Positions 6,184 to 15,207 of a stretch of DNA of 64,000 bases are shown in pieces. Under the pieces are notes generated by a model. It made no database searches. It saw only the letters and a list, made by a program, of their open reading frames with translations, and was not told where the DNA came from. The DNA is from Roseiarcus sp963772555 (lineage in GTDB: Bacteria > Pseudomonadota > Alphaproteobacteria > Rhizobiales > Beijerinckiaceae): assembly GCA_963772555.1 (NCBI GenBank), contig CAVYXQ010000022.1:62001-126000 (forward strand). Direction: 5' to 3'. The number at the start of each line of letters is the position of its first letter. The first letter of the stretch is position 1. Both the position numbers and the translations under genes were made by a program.

Positions 6184-8874
6184 ATGAACGAAGCCAGCCC
6201 CGTTCCGATCGCCGAGGCGGTCCTCGACGATTCTGTCGGCGCGGCTGCGGGCGGCGCTGATGTGACGCTGGGCGGACGCGAGCGCCTCGGCCTGTATCTC
6301 GCGGTCGGCCTCGGCGCCGGGGCGGTGATTGCGCTCCAGATCGACATCATGCGCGTCTTTTCCGTCGGCAGTTGGGCGCATTTCGGATCCCTAGTGGTCA
6401 GCCTCGCGATGCTCGGCTTCGGGTTGACGAGCGCGGTAATGACCGTCGCCAAAGACTGGTTCTCACGGCACTGGCGCTTGGCCGCGACCGTCGCGCTCGG
6501 TCTCTTCGGGCCGTTCGCCGTCGCCGCCAATCTTTGTGTGCAGCAACTTGGCTTCAACGCAATCTTTCTCGTCTCCGACCCGGCGCAGAAGTGGAAGCTT
6601 CTCGAGATATTCCTGGCGGAACTGGCGCCTTTCCTGGCCGGCGCCGTTTTCCTGGGTTGCGTCTTTCTGAAGAGCAACCGCACGTTCGGCCGTGTCTATT
6701 TCGCCGACCTCGCCGGGGCGGGGCTATGCGGTCTCGTGTTCCTGCTGGCCATGTACGTGTTCGTCCCGGCAAACCTGATCGCGGTCCCATTGGCGCTCTG
6801 GCTTGCAGCGTGCCTCGCCTGGGCGGCCGGACCTGGCGGCCTGGGCTCTCTCGCTCCCTACCTCATCGCGGCGGTCGTTGCGTTTGGCGGCCATTTCGCC
6901 CTCGCGCCCGCATTGGGACTGAAGACCCTTGCGGTCAACGACTACAAGGGCGTCGCTTACGCGCGGAAATTCCCGGACGCGAAAAAGGTTTACGAAAGCG
7001 CCTCCCCTTTCGGTTACCTCGAGGTCTATTCGAGTTCCTATCTCCACTTTGCGCCGGGGCTCTCCGACAACGCTGGCTTCAGCCTGCCAACGATGCCGGT
7101 CAACGCTTATCTCGGCCTTTATATCGACAGCGACGGTCCGATCGGCATCATGCGCGACCTGACCGACAAGGAGACGGCGTACTTCCGTTTCCTGCCGATG
7201 GTGTACCCCTACATCATCAAGTCTTCGCCGAAGACGTTCATAGTCCAATTCGGCGGCGGCATCTCCACCGAGGTCGCGCTGCACTCGGGCGCCAGCGCCG
7301 TGACGGTCGCAGAGGGCAACCGGGCCGTCCTTGACGCGTTTCACAGCGACGTAATTCGCAACTTCACCGGGGACATATTGTCCAAAGTGCGGGTCATCGA
7401 CTACGAGGGACGCCATTTCCTAGCCCACACCCACGAGCGCTTCGACGTCATCGACCTGAGCCTTGCCGACTCGGTTGGCCTGTCCAACCCGGGCGGCTTC
7501 GCAATTGTGGAGAAATTCACTTACACGAAGGAGGCGATGGAGACCTACATGCGGGCGCTGGCTCCGGGCGGCGTCTTGTCGGTCACGCTGTGGAACAAGG
7601 AGGAACCGCCGAAATCGGTGCTGAAGCTTTACGCGACCATGGCGGGAGCCGCACGCGAGGTCGACCCTTCGCATCTCGCGAACTCCTTCTTCGTCGTCTC
7701 GTCGTACCTTTCCACTGCGACGGTGCTTTATAAGAACGGTGGCTTCACCCCGGACGAAATTGAGAAGCTGCGCACGCATACGCGCAATATGTCGTTCGAC
7801 GAGATCTACTCCCCAGGCTTCGCCTTCGATCCTTCCCAGATCGACGCGACGCTTGACGGCTACGTCGAGCAGATCTTCGCCGGCGCGGCCGGCGGTCCCC
7901 CGGCGCCGGGAGCGAGCGCCGGGGACGACGCGAGCCCACCTGCCGATGAAGGCGGCGATTCAGCCCCTCCCTCCGGAAAGGCCGACGATGGCGTCCTTCC
8001 CGCGACGGTTATGGGGCGACTCGCTTGGCATGCGCTGATTTCCGGCCATTGGCCGGAGGTCGCGTCGCGGTATGTGTTCAATGTGCGCGCGCTGACCAAC
8101 GACGCGCCCTATTTCGCCGCCTACGTCAAGACCCGCGACCTGCCGCGGGTCCTCGACCGGCTCGAACTGCTTCAGGACGAGTGGGGATACCTGCTGATCT
8201 GGGCGACCCTTGGCGTCGCCTGCCTGACCGCAGCGCTTCTGCTCGCTATTCCTTTCATCTGGGGATGGCGCACAATCTTTTCGCGGTCGCGCGGCAAGGC
8301 GCTGACCGTTCTCTACTTCGCCTGCCTCGGCGCGGGCTATATCATGGTCGAGGTTGGGCTCATCGCGCATTTCGTGATGGCGCTGGGGAACGCCACCATT
8401 TCGGCTTCGGTGCTGATTACCGGCATGCTTGTCTTTTCCGGCCTCGGCGCTCTCACGTCCGAGCGCACCTTGCCGCGGATGCGAAGCATCATGCCCTCGC
8501 TGTTTCTCGCCATCGGCGCGCTGCTGATCGCCTATGCGCTGTTCATCAATTCGGCGCTCGACGGAATTGGCGCGCTGCCCTACGGAGCGCGCCTTGTCTG
8601 CTGCTTCTTCTTGATCGCGCCGCCCGCGTTTTTGATGGGCTTCCCGATGCCGACGGCCATGACGACGCTCGGCCAACTCGGCAAGGAGCACATGTTCATC
8701 TGGGCTTGGGGCGTCAACGGCTGCTTCTCGGTGATCGGGGCGGCCGCGGCGCCCGTGCTCGCGACCAACTTCGGTCTCGGAGCAGTCATCGAGCTCGCGG
8801 CGCTCGCATACCTACTGGCGCTACCCGCATTTTTTGGCGTAATTGCTGTGGATAAGTCTGCTGCGGTGGGTTGA
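6184..8874 (+). CDS. Large membrane protein with spermidine-synthase-like domain
   Basis: 896 residues. The N-terminal third (about 35-245) is strongly hydrophobic with six or so membrane helices. A soluble Rossmann domain follows, with a motif I-like FIVQFGGGISTEVALHSGA and an acidic residue after the next strand (VTVAEGNRAV), as in spermidine synthase and related methyltransferases. A low-complexity Pro/Ala/Asp stretch (about 560-605) leads to a second block of about six helices (from ~670 to the end). Proteins of this build are annotated as spermidine synthase-like membrane proteins; the substrate is unknown and I see no polyamine genes nearby. A perfect DnaA box (8847-8855) lies in its last codons. 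Confidence 0.75.
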   Translation: MNEASPVPIAEAVLDDSVGAAAGGADVTLGGRERLGLYLAVGLGAGAVIALQIDIMRVFSVGSWAHFGSLVVSLAMLGFGLTSAVMTVAKDWFSRHWRLAATVALGLFGPFAVAANLCVQQLGFNAIFLVSDPAQKWKLLEIFLAELAPFLAGAVFLGCVFLKSNRTFGRVYFADLAGAGLCGLVFLLAMYVFVPANLIAVPLALWLAACLAWAAGPGGLGSLAPYLIAAVVAFGGHFALAPALGLKTLAVNDYKGVAYARKFPDAKKVYESASPFGYLEVYSSSYLHFAPGLSDNAGFSLPTMPVNAYLGLYIDSDGPIGIMRDLTDKETAYFRFLPMVYPYIIKSSPKTFIVQFGGGISTEVALHSGASAVTVAEGNRAVLDAFHSDVIRNFTGDILSKVRVIDYEGRHFLAHTHERFDVIDLSLADSVGLSNPGGFAIVEKFTYTKEAMETYMRALAPGGVLSVTLWNKEEPPKSVLKLYATMAGAAREVDPSHLANSFFVVSSYLSTATVLYKNGGFTPDEIEKLRTHTRNMSFDEIYSPGFAFDPSQIDATLDGYVEQIFAGAAGGPPAPGASAGDDASPPADEGGDSAPPSGKADDGVLPATVMGRLAWHALISGHWPEVASRYVFNVRALTNDAPYFAAYVKTRDLPRVLDRLELLQDEWGYLLIWATLGVACLTAALLLAIPFIWGWRTIFSRSRGKALTVLYFACLGAGYIMVEVGLIAHFVMALGNATISASVLITGMLVFSGLGALTSERTLPRMRSIMPSLFLAIGALLIAYALFINSALDGIGALPYGARLVCCFFLIAPPAFLMGFPMPTAMTTLGQLGKEHMFIWAWGVNGCFSVIGAAAAPVLATNFGLGAVIELAALAYLLALPAFFGVIAVDKSAAVG
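8847..8855 (-). promoter_or_regulatory. DnaA box (consensus 9-mer)
   Basis: TGTGGATAA on the plus strand, i.e. TTATCCACA on the minus strand, exactly the DnaA box consensus. It overlaps the last codons of the preceding gene and lies about 1.1 kb before dnaA. A specific 9-mer is expected about once per 130 kb on two strands by chance, so a single box is suggestive only. Confidence 0.4.
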
Positions 8875-9459
8875 TCAAGGGTCACGCCCTTGTCGCCGGG
8901 ACGCAACATTACATTTGTGCAACAAAACACAACCGCGTCGATGCAGGTCGGCGATCACAAAAATTTCATAGTTAACAATAGTTTACGAAGCAAGCGCCGC
9001 CGCAGTCATCTGCGGGCGGGAATTGCCGCCGAGAGACACTCGCGAGCCACGCGGACCGCCAGTTCCGCGTTTGCGACGCAGACCATCAGGCAGAATCGAT
9101 CTTGGGCCTCGAATCAAACCTTTGCAGACTAACATTACGATATCGTATGATATCTACGTCAGCGCCTATCTAACGAGAGCTCGCAGGGCTGGAAACGCGG
9201 TTGCCTCCACGAGCCCGCCGTGCCATAGTCTTGCCTAGGTCAAGCAACAACGAGAAGAATGCCTTGATTACTTGGTGCAGCCCGCGAAATCACGAAGAAT
9301 AGCATAGGTTTCATTGACTTCCTTTAAGCGATGATAGGGACGTCGACTTATCGGACGACGAGCGTGATTTCAAGGGCTTGGCGCCTGGGTAGCGAGCCGT
9401 ACTTTTCAACAATCTGGGACGATTGAACGTCCGTGGTGTGGGCTGCGGAGGGAGAATTG
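8875..9459. other. 585-bp non-coding region upstream of rhodanese-dnaA
   Basis: No convincing gene in either strand. The stretch is richer in A+T than its surroundings and contains a TTAA-N7-TTAC element (8972-8986, one base from the CtrA site TTAA-N7-TTAA), a perfect match to the IHF consensus WATCAANNNNTTR (9112-9124), a 12-bp perfect palindrome TACGATATCGTA (9136-9147) and two GANTC methylation sites (9093-9097, 9111-9115). Together with the DnaA box at its edge this could be a replication-control or origin region, or simply the promoter region of the dnaA transcript. Confidence 0.35.
9136..9147. repeat. 12-bp perfect palindrome
   Basis: TACGATATCGTA in the dnaA-upstream gap, 12 bases after the IHF-like site. 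Function not known; could be a dimeric protein site. Confidence 0.5.
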
Positions 9460-9903
9460 ATGTCCTATCAAAGCGTTGGGTATGCAGGAGATTTACTGGC
9501 GAGCGACGCCTTTTTGCTTCTTTCCGGAGATGCGACGGCGACGCTGATCGACGTGCGGACAGAGCCGGAGCTCACCTTTGTCGGGTTCCCGGACCTTCAA
9601 TCGTTGGGCAGGACCGCACTCTTCCTCGAATGGCAAAGCTTTCCTTCGATGCAAGTCGACCCGCGCTTCGCTGAACGGCTTGAAGCGATGCTGGAGGAGG
9701 CTGGCGTCAATCGTGGCGCGTCATTGCTGTTTATCTGTCGATCCGGAGCCAGGTCGCGGCAGGCCGCGATCGCAATGACGATCGCCGGTTGGGGGCCGTG
9801 CTACAACATTTCGGACGGTTTCGAAGGTCCGTTGGATTCGTTGCGTCATCGGAGCACGATCGGGGGGTGGAAGGCGGGGAGACTTCCCTGGACGCAGACC
9901 TAA
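9460..9903 (+). CDS. Rhodanese-like domain protein
   Basis: 147 residues; start ATG 9460 lies behind GGAGGGAGAA. A single rhodanese domain: LIDVRTEPEL near the N-terminus and the active-site loop CRSGARSRQAA with the sulfur-accepting Cys. Likely a cytoplasmic sulfurtransferase. The ending DGFEGPLD followed by GGWKAGRLPW is common in alphaproteobacterial single-domain rhodaneses. It is 54 bp upstream of dnaA on the same strand and may share its transcript. Confidence 0.88.
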   Translation: MSYQSVGYAGDLLASDAFLLLSGDATATLIDVRTEPELTFVGFPDLQSLGRTALFLEWQSFPSMQVDPRFAERLEAMLEEAGVNRGASLLFICRSGARSRQAAIAMTIAGWGPCYNISDGFEGPLDSLRHRSTIGGWKAGRLPWTQT

Positions 9904-9957
9904 CCCGTCAGCGCCGTTCCCCCTTTCCTTATTCGCTCCTGCAGCCGAGCCACGTCC

Positions 9958-11445
9958 ATGGACATGTACGACGAACCCAATTCCGTTACCGTTCAGGGTC
10001 GGGATGCGAGCGGGCAGCCGCTTCCTAAATCTTGGCGCCGCTGCTCCGACCGGTTGCGGGCGGAATTGGGCGAGGACATCTACAATAGCTGGTTCGGCCG
10101 AATCGAGTTGGAAACAATCGAGAGCGGGCAAGCGCGGCTTTCTGTGCCGACGCGGTTTTTGAAGAGCTGGATCGATACCCACTACCTCGGGCACATCGCC
10201 TCCGCGCTGACTGCCGAATTCGGACCGATGGCTCGCATTCTGGTTACGGTGCGATCAGCGACGAGAGTGGAACCGGTTCCCCCCGCCTGCGCGGCGGCGG
10301 TCTGGGCCAAAGCCCGGCCGGAGACGGGCGGCGAGGACCGCTCGACCAACGCAAGCCGTGGCGCGTCAGCACGGGCGGCTTCCTCGCCCGCCGGTGAGCC
10401 ATTGGTCGGCTCGCCTCTCGACCGGCGTCTTACCTTCTCGACGTTCCAGGTTGGGCGTTCCAACCAGTTGGCCTTCTCGGCAGCGCAACGCGTCGCCGAG
10501 AACGCCGTGGGCAGGCCGCCTGCGTTCTGCCCGCTCTACGTCCATTCCGCTGTCGGTCTCGGCAAAACTCATCTTTTGCAGGCAATCGCGCATACCGCCG
10601 CGAAGCAAGGTCGCTCGGCGATCTATTTGACGGCGGAAAAATTCATGTACGGCTTCGTCGCCGCTCTGCAGTCGCAGACGTCAATCGCTTTCAAGGAGCG
10701 GCTTCGAACAATCGACCTGCTGATTTTCGACGACGCCCAGTTCTTGCAAGGAAAGTCGATCCAGACCGAGTTCGGTCACGCGCTCAACGCCCTTGTCGAC
10801 GCTGGGCGCGAGGTCATTGTCGCCGCCGACCGGCCGCCCAACGACCTTGAAGCGCTGGACGAACGCGTCCGCTCCCGACTCAGCGTCGGCCTATGTGTCG
10901 AAATCGGCGCTCTCGACGAGCCGCTAAGGCTCAAGATACTGGAGGCGCGGGTCGCTGTAGCCCGCGCGATGCAGCCGAACTTCGGGGTGTCGCCAGCAGT
11001 GCTCGCGTATGTCGCGCGCTCGATCCGCTCCAACGGACGCGACCTCGAAGGCGCCGTCAACCGGCTCCTGGCGCATTCCACCCTGAGCGGCGCTCCCCTG
11101 ACTGTCGAGGCAGCGGAGATCGCCATCCGCGACCTGATCCGGGCGCATGAGCCGAAGCGGGTCAAGATCGAGGACATCCAGAAGCTTGTCGCCACGCACT
11201 ACAGCGTTTCGCGCGCCGACATTCTGTCCTCGCGACGCACCGCGGTCGTCGTCAAACCGCGGCAGGTGGCGATGTTTCTCGCAAAGACGCTTACCATGCG
11301 TTCGCTGCCGGAAATCGGTCGGCGCTTCGGCGGGCGCGACCACACCACGGTGCTGCACGCCGTGCGCAAGATCGAGGCCTTGTCGGCCAGCAACTCGGCG
11401 CTGCGCGAGGAACTTGAACTGCTGAAACGAATGCTGCAGGAGTGA
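9958..11445 (+). CDS. dnaA: Chromosomal replication initiator DnaA
   Basis: 495 residues. Domain I (about 20-90, SWRRCSDRLRAELGEDIYNSWF) for DnaB and self contacts; a low-complexity linker (about 115-150); the AAA+ domain with Walker A VGLGKTHLL and Walker B LLIFDDAQFL; and domain IV with the DnaA signature GGRDHTTVLHAVRKIE that contacts DnaA boxes. The Walker A context HSAVGLGKT, instead of YGGVGLGKT, is the usual form in Hyphomicrobiales. The start may be ATG 9958 or the second ATG at 9964. The upstream gap carries one consensus DnaA box and IHF- and CtrA-like sites. Confidence 0.96.
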   Translation: MDMYDEPNSVTVQGRDASGQPLPKSWRRCSDRLRAELGEDIYNSWFGRIELETIESGQARLSVPTRFLKSWIDTHYLGHIASALTAEFGPMARILVTVRSATRVEPVPPACAAAVWAKARPETGGEDRSTNASRGASARAASSPAGEPLVGSPLDRRLTFSTFQVGRSNQLAFSAAQRVAENAVGRPPAFCPLYVHSAVGLGKTHLLQAIAHTAAKQGRSAIYLTAEKFMYGFVAALQSQTSIAFKERLRTIDLLIFDDAQFLQGKSIQTEFGHALNALVDAGREVIVAADRPPNDLEALDERVRSRLSVGLCVEIGALDEPLRLKILEARVAVARAMQPNFGVSPAVLAYVARSIRSNGRDLEGAVNRLLAHSTLSGAPLTVEAAEIAIRDLIRAHEPKRVKIEDIQKLVATHYSVSRADILSSRRTAVVVKPRQVAMFLAKTLTMRSLPEIGRRFGGRDHTTVLHAVRKIEALSASNSALREELELLKRMLQE

Positions 11446-11488
11446 GACAGGCGTCGGGCGAAATCGTTCGGCGGCGCCTGTGGCGGTC

Positions 11489-11833
11489 ATGACGCGAATC
11501 TTCAAGGTCGTCGCCTCCCCGGAGTGGAGCGCTGCGCAAGCGGACGGCGTTTTCATCGGCGCCGCGATCGATCGCGCCGACGGTTACATCCATTTCTCGA
11601 CCGCCGAGCAGGCGCCGGAGACGGCGGCGAAGTGGTTTGCCCGGCGGGACGATCTGACCCTCGTCGCAGTCGACGCCGACGCGCTCGGGTCTGATCTCAG
11701 ATGGGAACCCTCACGCGGCGCCGCGCTCTTCCCACATCTCTATGCGCCGCTGCGGATGAGCGCGGTCATCTGGTCGCGCCCGTTGCGGCTCGGGCCGGAC
11801 GGCCGCCACGAGTTCGGGAGCCTCGAGGGGTGA
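11489..11833 (+). CDS. DUF952 family protein
   Basis: 114 residues from ATG 11489 (an in-frame GTG at 11480 is possible). Features typical of DUF952: IFKVV near the start, GYIHFSTAEQAPETAAKWF, and a C-terminal FPHLYAPL. Biochemical role unknown. Its TGA overlaps the GTG start of pyrD (GTGA at 11830-11833), so the two are translationally coupled; this DUF952-pyrD order is common in the group. Confidence 0.88.
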   Translation: MTRIFKVVASPEWSAAQADGVFIGAAIDRADGYIHFSTAEQAPETAAKWFARRDDLTLVAVDADALGSDLRWEPSRGAALFPHLYAPLRMSAVIWSRPLRLGPDGRHEFGSLEG

Positions 11834-12897
11834 GGCTGGCCGAACTGGCGCAGCCGGCCCTCAAGCTCCTGCCGCCGGAAACGGCGCATGGCTGCGCGAT
11901 CTCAGGGCTCCGGTTCATCTCGCCACGAGCGGCGAAGCCGCCCGATCCGCGGCTTGCGGTTGACATGCTCGGCTTGAAGTTTCCCAATCCGCTCGGGCTT
12001 GCGGCAGGCTTCGACAAGAACGCCAAAGTCGCAGGTCCGATGCTGGCGCTCGGCTTCGGCTTTGTCGAGGTCGGCACGCTGACCCCGCGGCCCCAGGAGG
12101 GCAATCCGCGTCCTCGCTTGTTCCGGCTGCCCGAGGACCACGCGGTCATCAACCGCTACGGCTTCAACAACGAGGGCTACCGCCGCGCCGCGACGCGGCT
12201 GGCGCGCCGGCCCACCGGCCTCATTGGCGTCAACGTCGGGACCAACAAAGACTCGGTCGACCGGATCGCGGACTACGCGCTCGGCGTCAGGACCTTTGCC
12301 GGCGTCGCCGACTATCTCGCCATCAACATCTCTTCGCCCAATACGCCCGGCCTCCGCGATCTGCAACGGGGAGGCCAGCTAGACGAGCTGGTTGCGCGGG
12401 TCGTGGCCGCCCGCGATGAAACGGCGCCGCGGCGCCCGGTGCTTCTGAAGATTGCGCCGGATCTCGACGAAAGCGGGATCGAGCACATCGTCGAGGTGGC
12501 GCTGACCCGCGGCGTCGACGGCCTCATTATCGCCAATACGACGGTGACGCGCCCAGCTTCGTTGCGCGCCAAGCATCGCGCCGAAGCCGGCGGGCTTTCG
12601 GGACGACCTTTGTTCGAGCTTTCGACACGACTTCTCGCCCGCGCCTATCTCAGGCTCAACGGCGCGATGCCGCTGATCGGCTGCGGCGGCGTCGAGGACG
12701 CGCCGACGGCGCTGGCCAAGATCGAGGCCGGCGCCAGTCTGGTGCAGCTCTATACAAGCCTCGCACTCAAGGGCGTCGGTGTCGTCGAGGAGATTCTCGA
12801 CGGATTGACGCGGGCGGTCCAGCGCCGGGGCGTCGCAAGCGTCTCAGAGCTGACCGGGGCGCGAGCGGCAACGTGGGCCGCCGAAGCCCTGAAATGA
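11830..12897 (+). CDS. pyrD: Dihydroorotate dehydrogenase (quinone), class 2
   Basis: 355 residues from GTG 11830, overlapping the previous stop. Membrane-associated FMN enzyme oxidising dihydroorotate to orotate with ubiquinone in pyrimidine synthesis. Class 2 motifs: an N-terminal extension before the barrel, GLAAGFDKNAK, EVGTLTPRPQEGNPRPR, NRYGFNNEG, and NISSPNTPGLRDLQ with the catalytic Ser of class 2 enzymes. The phosphate-binding end GGVEDAPTALAKIEAGASLVQLY is present. pyrF lies at 43340-44050, not adjacent. Confidence 0.95.
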   Translation: MRLAELAQPALKLLPPETAHGCAISGLRFISPRAAKPPDPRLAVDMLGLKFPNPLGLAAGFDKNAKVAGPMLALGFGFVEVGTLTPRPQEGNPRPRLFRLPEDHAVINRYGFNNEGYRRAATRLARRPTGLIGVNVGTNKDSVDRIADYALGVRTFAGVADYLAINISSPNTPGLRDLQRGGQLDELVARVVAARDETAPRRPVLLKIAPDLDESGIEHIVEVALTRGVDGLIIANTTVTRPASLRAKHRAEAGGLSGRPLFELSTRLLARAYLRLNGAMPLIGCGGVEDAPTALAKIEAGASLVQLYTSLALKGVGVVEEILDGLTRAVQRRGVASVSELTGARAATWAAEALK

Positions 12898-13098
12898 CAC
12901 TTTTCCAAAGCTTTACGTCGCAATTGGCCTTGAATCGCGCCCGCGGCGGGTCCTTTCCATTTTTTTCAGAAAGCTGCCAAAAAGCTGCGATTTGCTGCGA
13001 ACGGCCTGCGATTTCCTTCCAAAGATTGCAATTTCTTGCCAAAAATTGCAATTTCTTACTTGGATTTAGGCCTTATCAAAGGCTTACGGGCGAAATGG
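12898..13098. other. Non-coding repeat-rich stretch after pyrD
   Basis: No gene. It holds short direct repeats: TTGCAATTTCTT occurs twice (about 13024 and 13044), and TGCGATTT twice just before. The stretch ends at the target duplication of the IS66 element. No clear Rho-independent terminator for pyrD is seen. Confidence 0.5.
13091..13098. repeat. Target site duplication, left copy
   Basis: CGAAATGG directly before the left end of the IS66 element; an identical copy follows the right end at 14843-14850. Eight-base duplications are characteristic of IS66 transposition. Confidence 0.9.
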
Positions 13099-14842
13099 GT
13101 AACCGGGGCAAATTGCCGGGCGGGCTTGGGCTGGTTCAAGCAGGGGCTGGACTGACGAGGGTTGCGAGGTCTGGAATTTTTGGGCCTGGAAGTCCCAGTC
13201 GGTCGCCGATGAAGGCGTAGAACGACACTTTCAATTTCATGCAGGTTTTGGCCAGCCCGAGCATGACGTCGCGGGCGTCGCGGCCTTTGTCGGAGACGGT
13301 TCCGCCAGAGATTTTTCTCTTGGTGACGAAGGCGCGGATGTCGTTTTCCGAGGCATTGGTGTTGAGCGGGATTTCTGGCCGCTCGAGCACGCGCAGCAAC
13401 TCGTCCTTGTGGCGATGAAGGCGTTTGAGCAGGCTGTCGAGCGTGGCGTAGCCGGTTCGCGCGCGCTTGAAGATGCGGTCGAAGCGGGAGCGCAAGAACT
13501 CGGCCTGTTCGGGGTCCGGCGCGAGCTTGTAGTCTTTCAAGCAACGATAGAACCACCAGATCATCCGCTTGGCGACCTCGACGGCGTTGCGCTGCTTGTC
13601 GTTGGCGGGAATGAGCTTGTGAACAAGCCGCTCGGCGTGAACCCAGCACAGCGCGTGCACGCCGACGCGGAACTGGCCGGCGTCGTCGGAGACGATCACC
13701 GTGCCCTGCAGCAAGCCCTGATGATGGACTGCGCCCCACAGCGCCGCCTCGCTGGCGATCAAGACGGGATCCGGCAGGACCTTGATCGCGCCCAAAGCCA
13801 GCGCCTGCAAATGGCGCTCCCACTCGCCCGAGGAGGCGAAGATGCGCGCCTCATGCGCGATGAACTTGTCGATCACGATCTGCGACAGATCGCGCCCTTT
13901 CATATAGTCGAGCGCGGCCTGGTTGATCACCCAGAGCGACGTTCCGCCGCAAAGCCGCGACAGAAACGCCAGACGCGATTTGGAGGGCCCCGTGCGAAAC
14001 GCGGTGAAGTTGGAAGAGCCGATCTGCGTGGTGTAGCCGCTCTTGCCGGCGTGGCGCGCCCCCGTATCGTCGACCGTGACATAGGCGCCGCTCAGGCCGG
14101 CTTTCAGCACCGCCGCATCCTCGGCGCGAAACGTCTCCAGCTTGACTGTCAGCAGGCGAACCACCTGCCGCTTCGAAATCACCACGCCCATCCCATTGAG
14201 CAGCGCAACGATCCGCTCGCAGGTCATTTGTCCGGCAAAGTGCAGCGTCAAGACCAGGCGATTCAGGTTGGGGCCATAACCCCCGACAATGCCGGAACCG
14301 AGATGGGCGACGACCGTCTCGCCGTCCGGCGTTTCCCACCGCTCACGCCGGTAGCGCGTCACCGTCGGCGTCAGGCTCAAGTCCTGAACCACCACCTCTT
14401 CGTAGCCCTTGCGGCGCGAGCCCGCCGGCGCATTTGCCCTCACCACCACCGTCGCGCCAATCGTCAGCTTGTCGAGTTGGCTGCCGCGCCGCTGCGTCGA
14501 GCGCCCGCCTTTCTCGCCGCCCCCGGCCTGCGGCCCTTTCGCGTCCGTCGCCCTGTCAATGCCCGACGGCTTGACCGGCGGACGCGGCGGCAAATGCTTC
14601 AGCCGCGCAAGCTCGTCCTTGACCGCCTGATGCTCGACTTTCAGCTTGGCCAACGCGCCGACCAGCTTCTCGTTCTCCGCCCCAAGCCGCTTCACCTCAT
14701 GGATTAGATCGCGCACCACGCCGAGCAGGTCGTCATGCGAAAGCCGATCAAGCAAATCAGGGATGCGCGCCGCCATCCCAAGCTTGAATCACACTTTGTC
14801 GCCGCTGACTCCCCCCTCCGCCCGAGAATTTGCCCCGGTTAC
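13099..14842 (-). mobile_element. IS66-family insertion sequence, complete
   Basis: A 1744-bp element bounded by inverted repeats: GTAACCGGGGCAAATT at 13099-13114 and its exact complement at 14827-14842, with similarity continuing inward (CGGGCGG on both sides after a two-base mismatch). The termini start with GTAA as in IS66 elements, and both ends are flanked by the perfect 8-bp duplication CGAAATGG. It carries one gene, the TnpC-type transposase, and lacks tnpA/tnpB, so it resembles the single-gene (ISBst12-like) branch. Perfect ends and duplications suggest a recent insertion. Confidence 0.93.
13136..14776 (-). CDS. tnpC: IS66 family transposase
   Basis: 546 residues, intact. N-terminal leucine-rich helix region (HEVKRLGAENEKLVGALAKL), a basic linker, the Cys-containing region degenerate, then the DDE catalytic core (AYVTVDDTGARHAGK, later IVSDDAGQF and CWVHAERLVHKL). 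The typical IS66 C-terminal block is present (IPLNTNASENDIRAFVTKRK). The stop lies 37 bp from the left end of the element and the start 66 bp from the right end. Nothing suggests inactivation. Confidence 0.93.
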   Translation of the reverse strand: MAARIPDLLDRLSHDDLLGVVRDLIHEVKRLGAENEKLVGALAKLKVEHQAVKDELARLKHLPPRPPVKPSGIDRATDAKGPQAGGGEKGGRSTQRRGSQLDKLTIGATVVVRANAPAGSRRKGYEEVVVQDLSLTPTVTRYRRERWETPDGETVVAHLGSGIVGGYGPNLNRLVLTLHFAGQMTCERIVALLNGMGVVISKRQVVRLLTVKLETFRAEDAAVLKAGLSGAYVTVDDTGARHAGKSGYTTQIGSSNFTAFRTGPSKSRLAFLSRLCGGTSLWVINQAALDYMKGRDLSQIVIDKFIAHEARIFASSGEWERHLQALALGAIKVLPDPVLIASEAALWGAVHHQGLLQGTVIVSDDAGQFRVGVHALCWVHAERLVHKLIPANDKQRNAVEVAKRMIWWFYRCLKDYKLAPDPEQAEFLRSRFDRIFKRARTGYATLDSLLKRLHRHKDELLRVLERPEIPLNTNASENDIRAFVTKRKISGGTVSDKGRDARDVMLGLAKTCMKLKVSFYAFIGDRLGLPGPKIPDLATLVSPAPA

Positions 14843-14850
14843 CGAAATGG
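14843..14850. repeat. Target site duplication, right copy
   Basis: CGAAATGG immediately after the right inverted repeat of the IS66 element, identical to 13091-13098. Confidence 0.9.
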
Positions 14851-15207
14851 CCGAATTGCCAATGGCAGGGAGACACGATTCTTTCCTCAAGCGGGCGCGG
14901 GCGCACACCGCCCCGCTCCGGCGACGAAAGATCTGACGTGGCCTGTCCACGCGGTCGCCCGCGCGCGCCCTCCGGTCCGCCTCTGTTTCCGATGTCCGCC
15001 CTGTTCGCACCCTCCTGCAGGTGACGAAGATGCGCCGGGAGGCGCAGCGCCCGACGGCGGGCGAGAGCGCCGGCCGGAGCTTCCTGCAGAAAAAACGTAG
15101 CACAAAATGCGGCCGCGGCCAAGAATTTTCACACTCCTCATCCGCAGGCCCGAACTCTCCGCGCGACCCGGAGGCGTTGGCGAACCGCCCCGCGAAGCGC
15201 GCCGGCC
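14851..15207. other. Non-coding stretch between IS66 and VIT pseudogene
   Basis: No gene I can support. G+C-rich with several overlapping short frames, none with family resemblance. It lies downstream of a gene that lost internal sequence, so it may include remnants. Confidence 0.5.

Noticed and set aside
13409..14707. 432-codon frame antisense to the IS66 transposase
   Set aside because: Shadow of the transposase; composition is Arg/Gln/Ala-rich without motifs.
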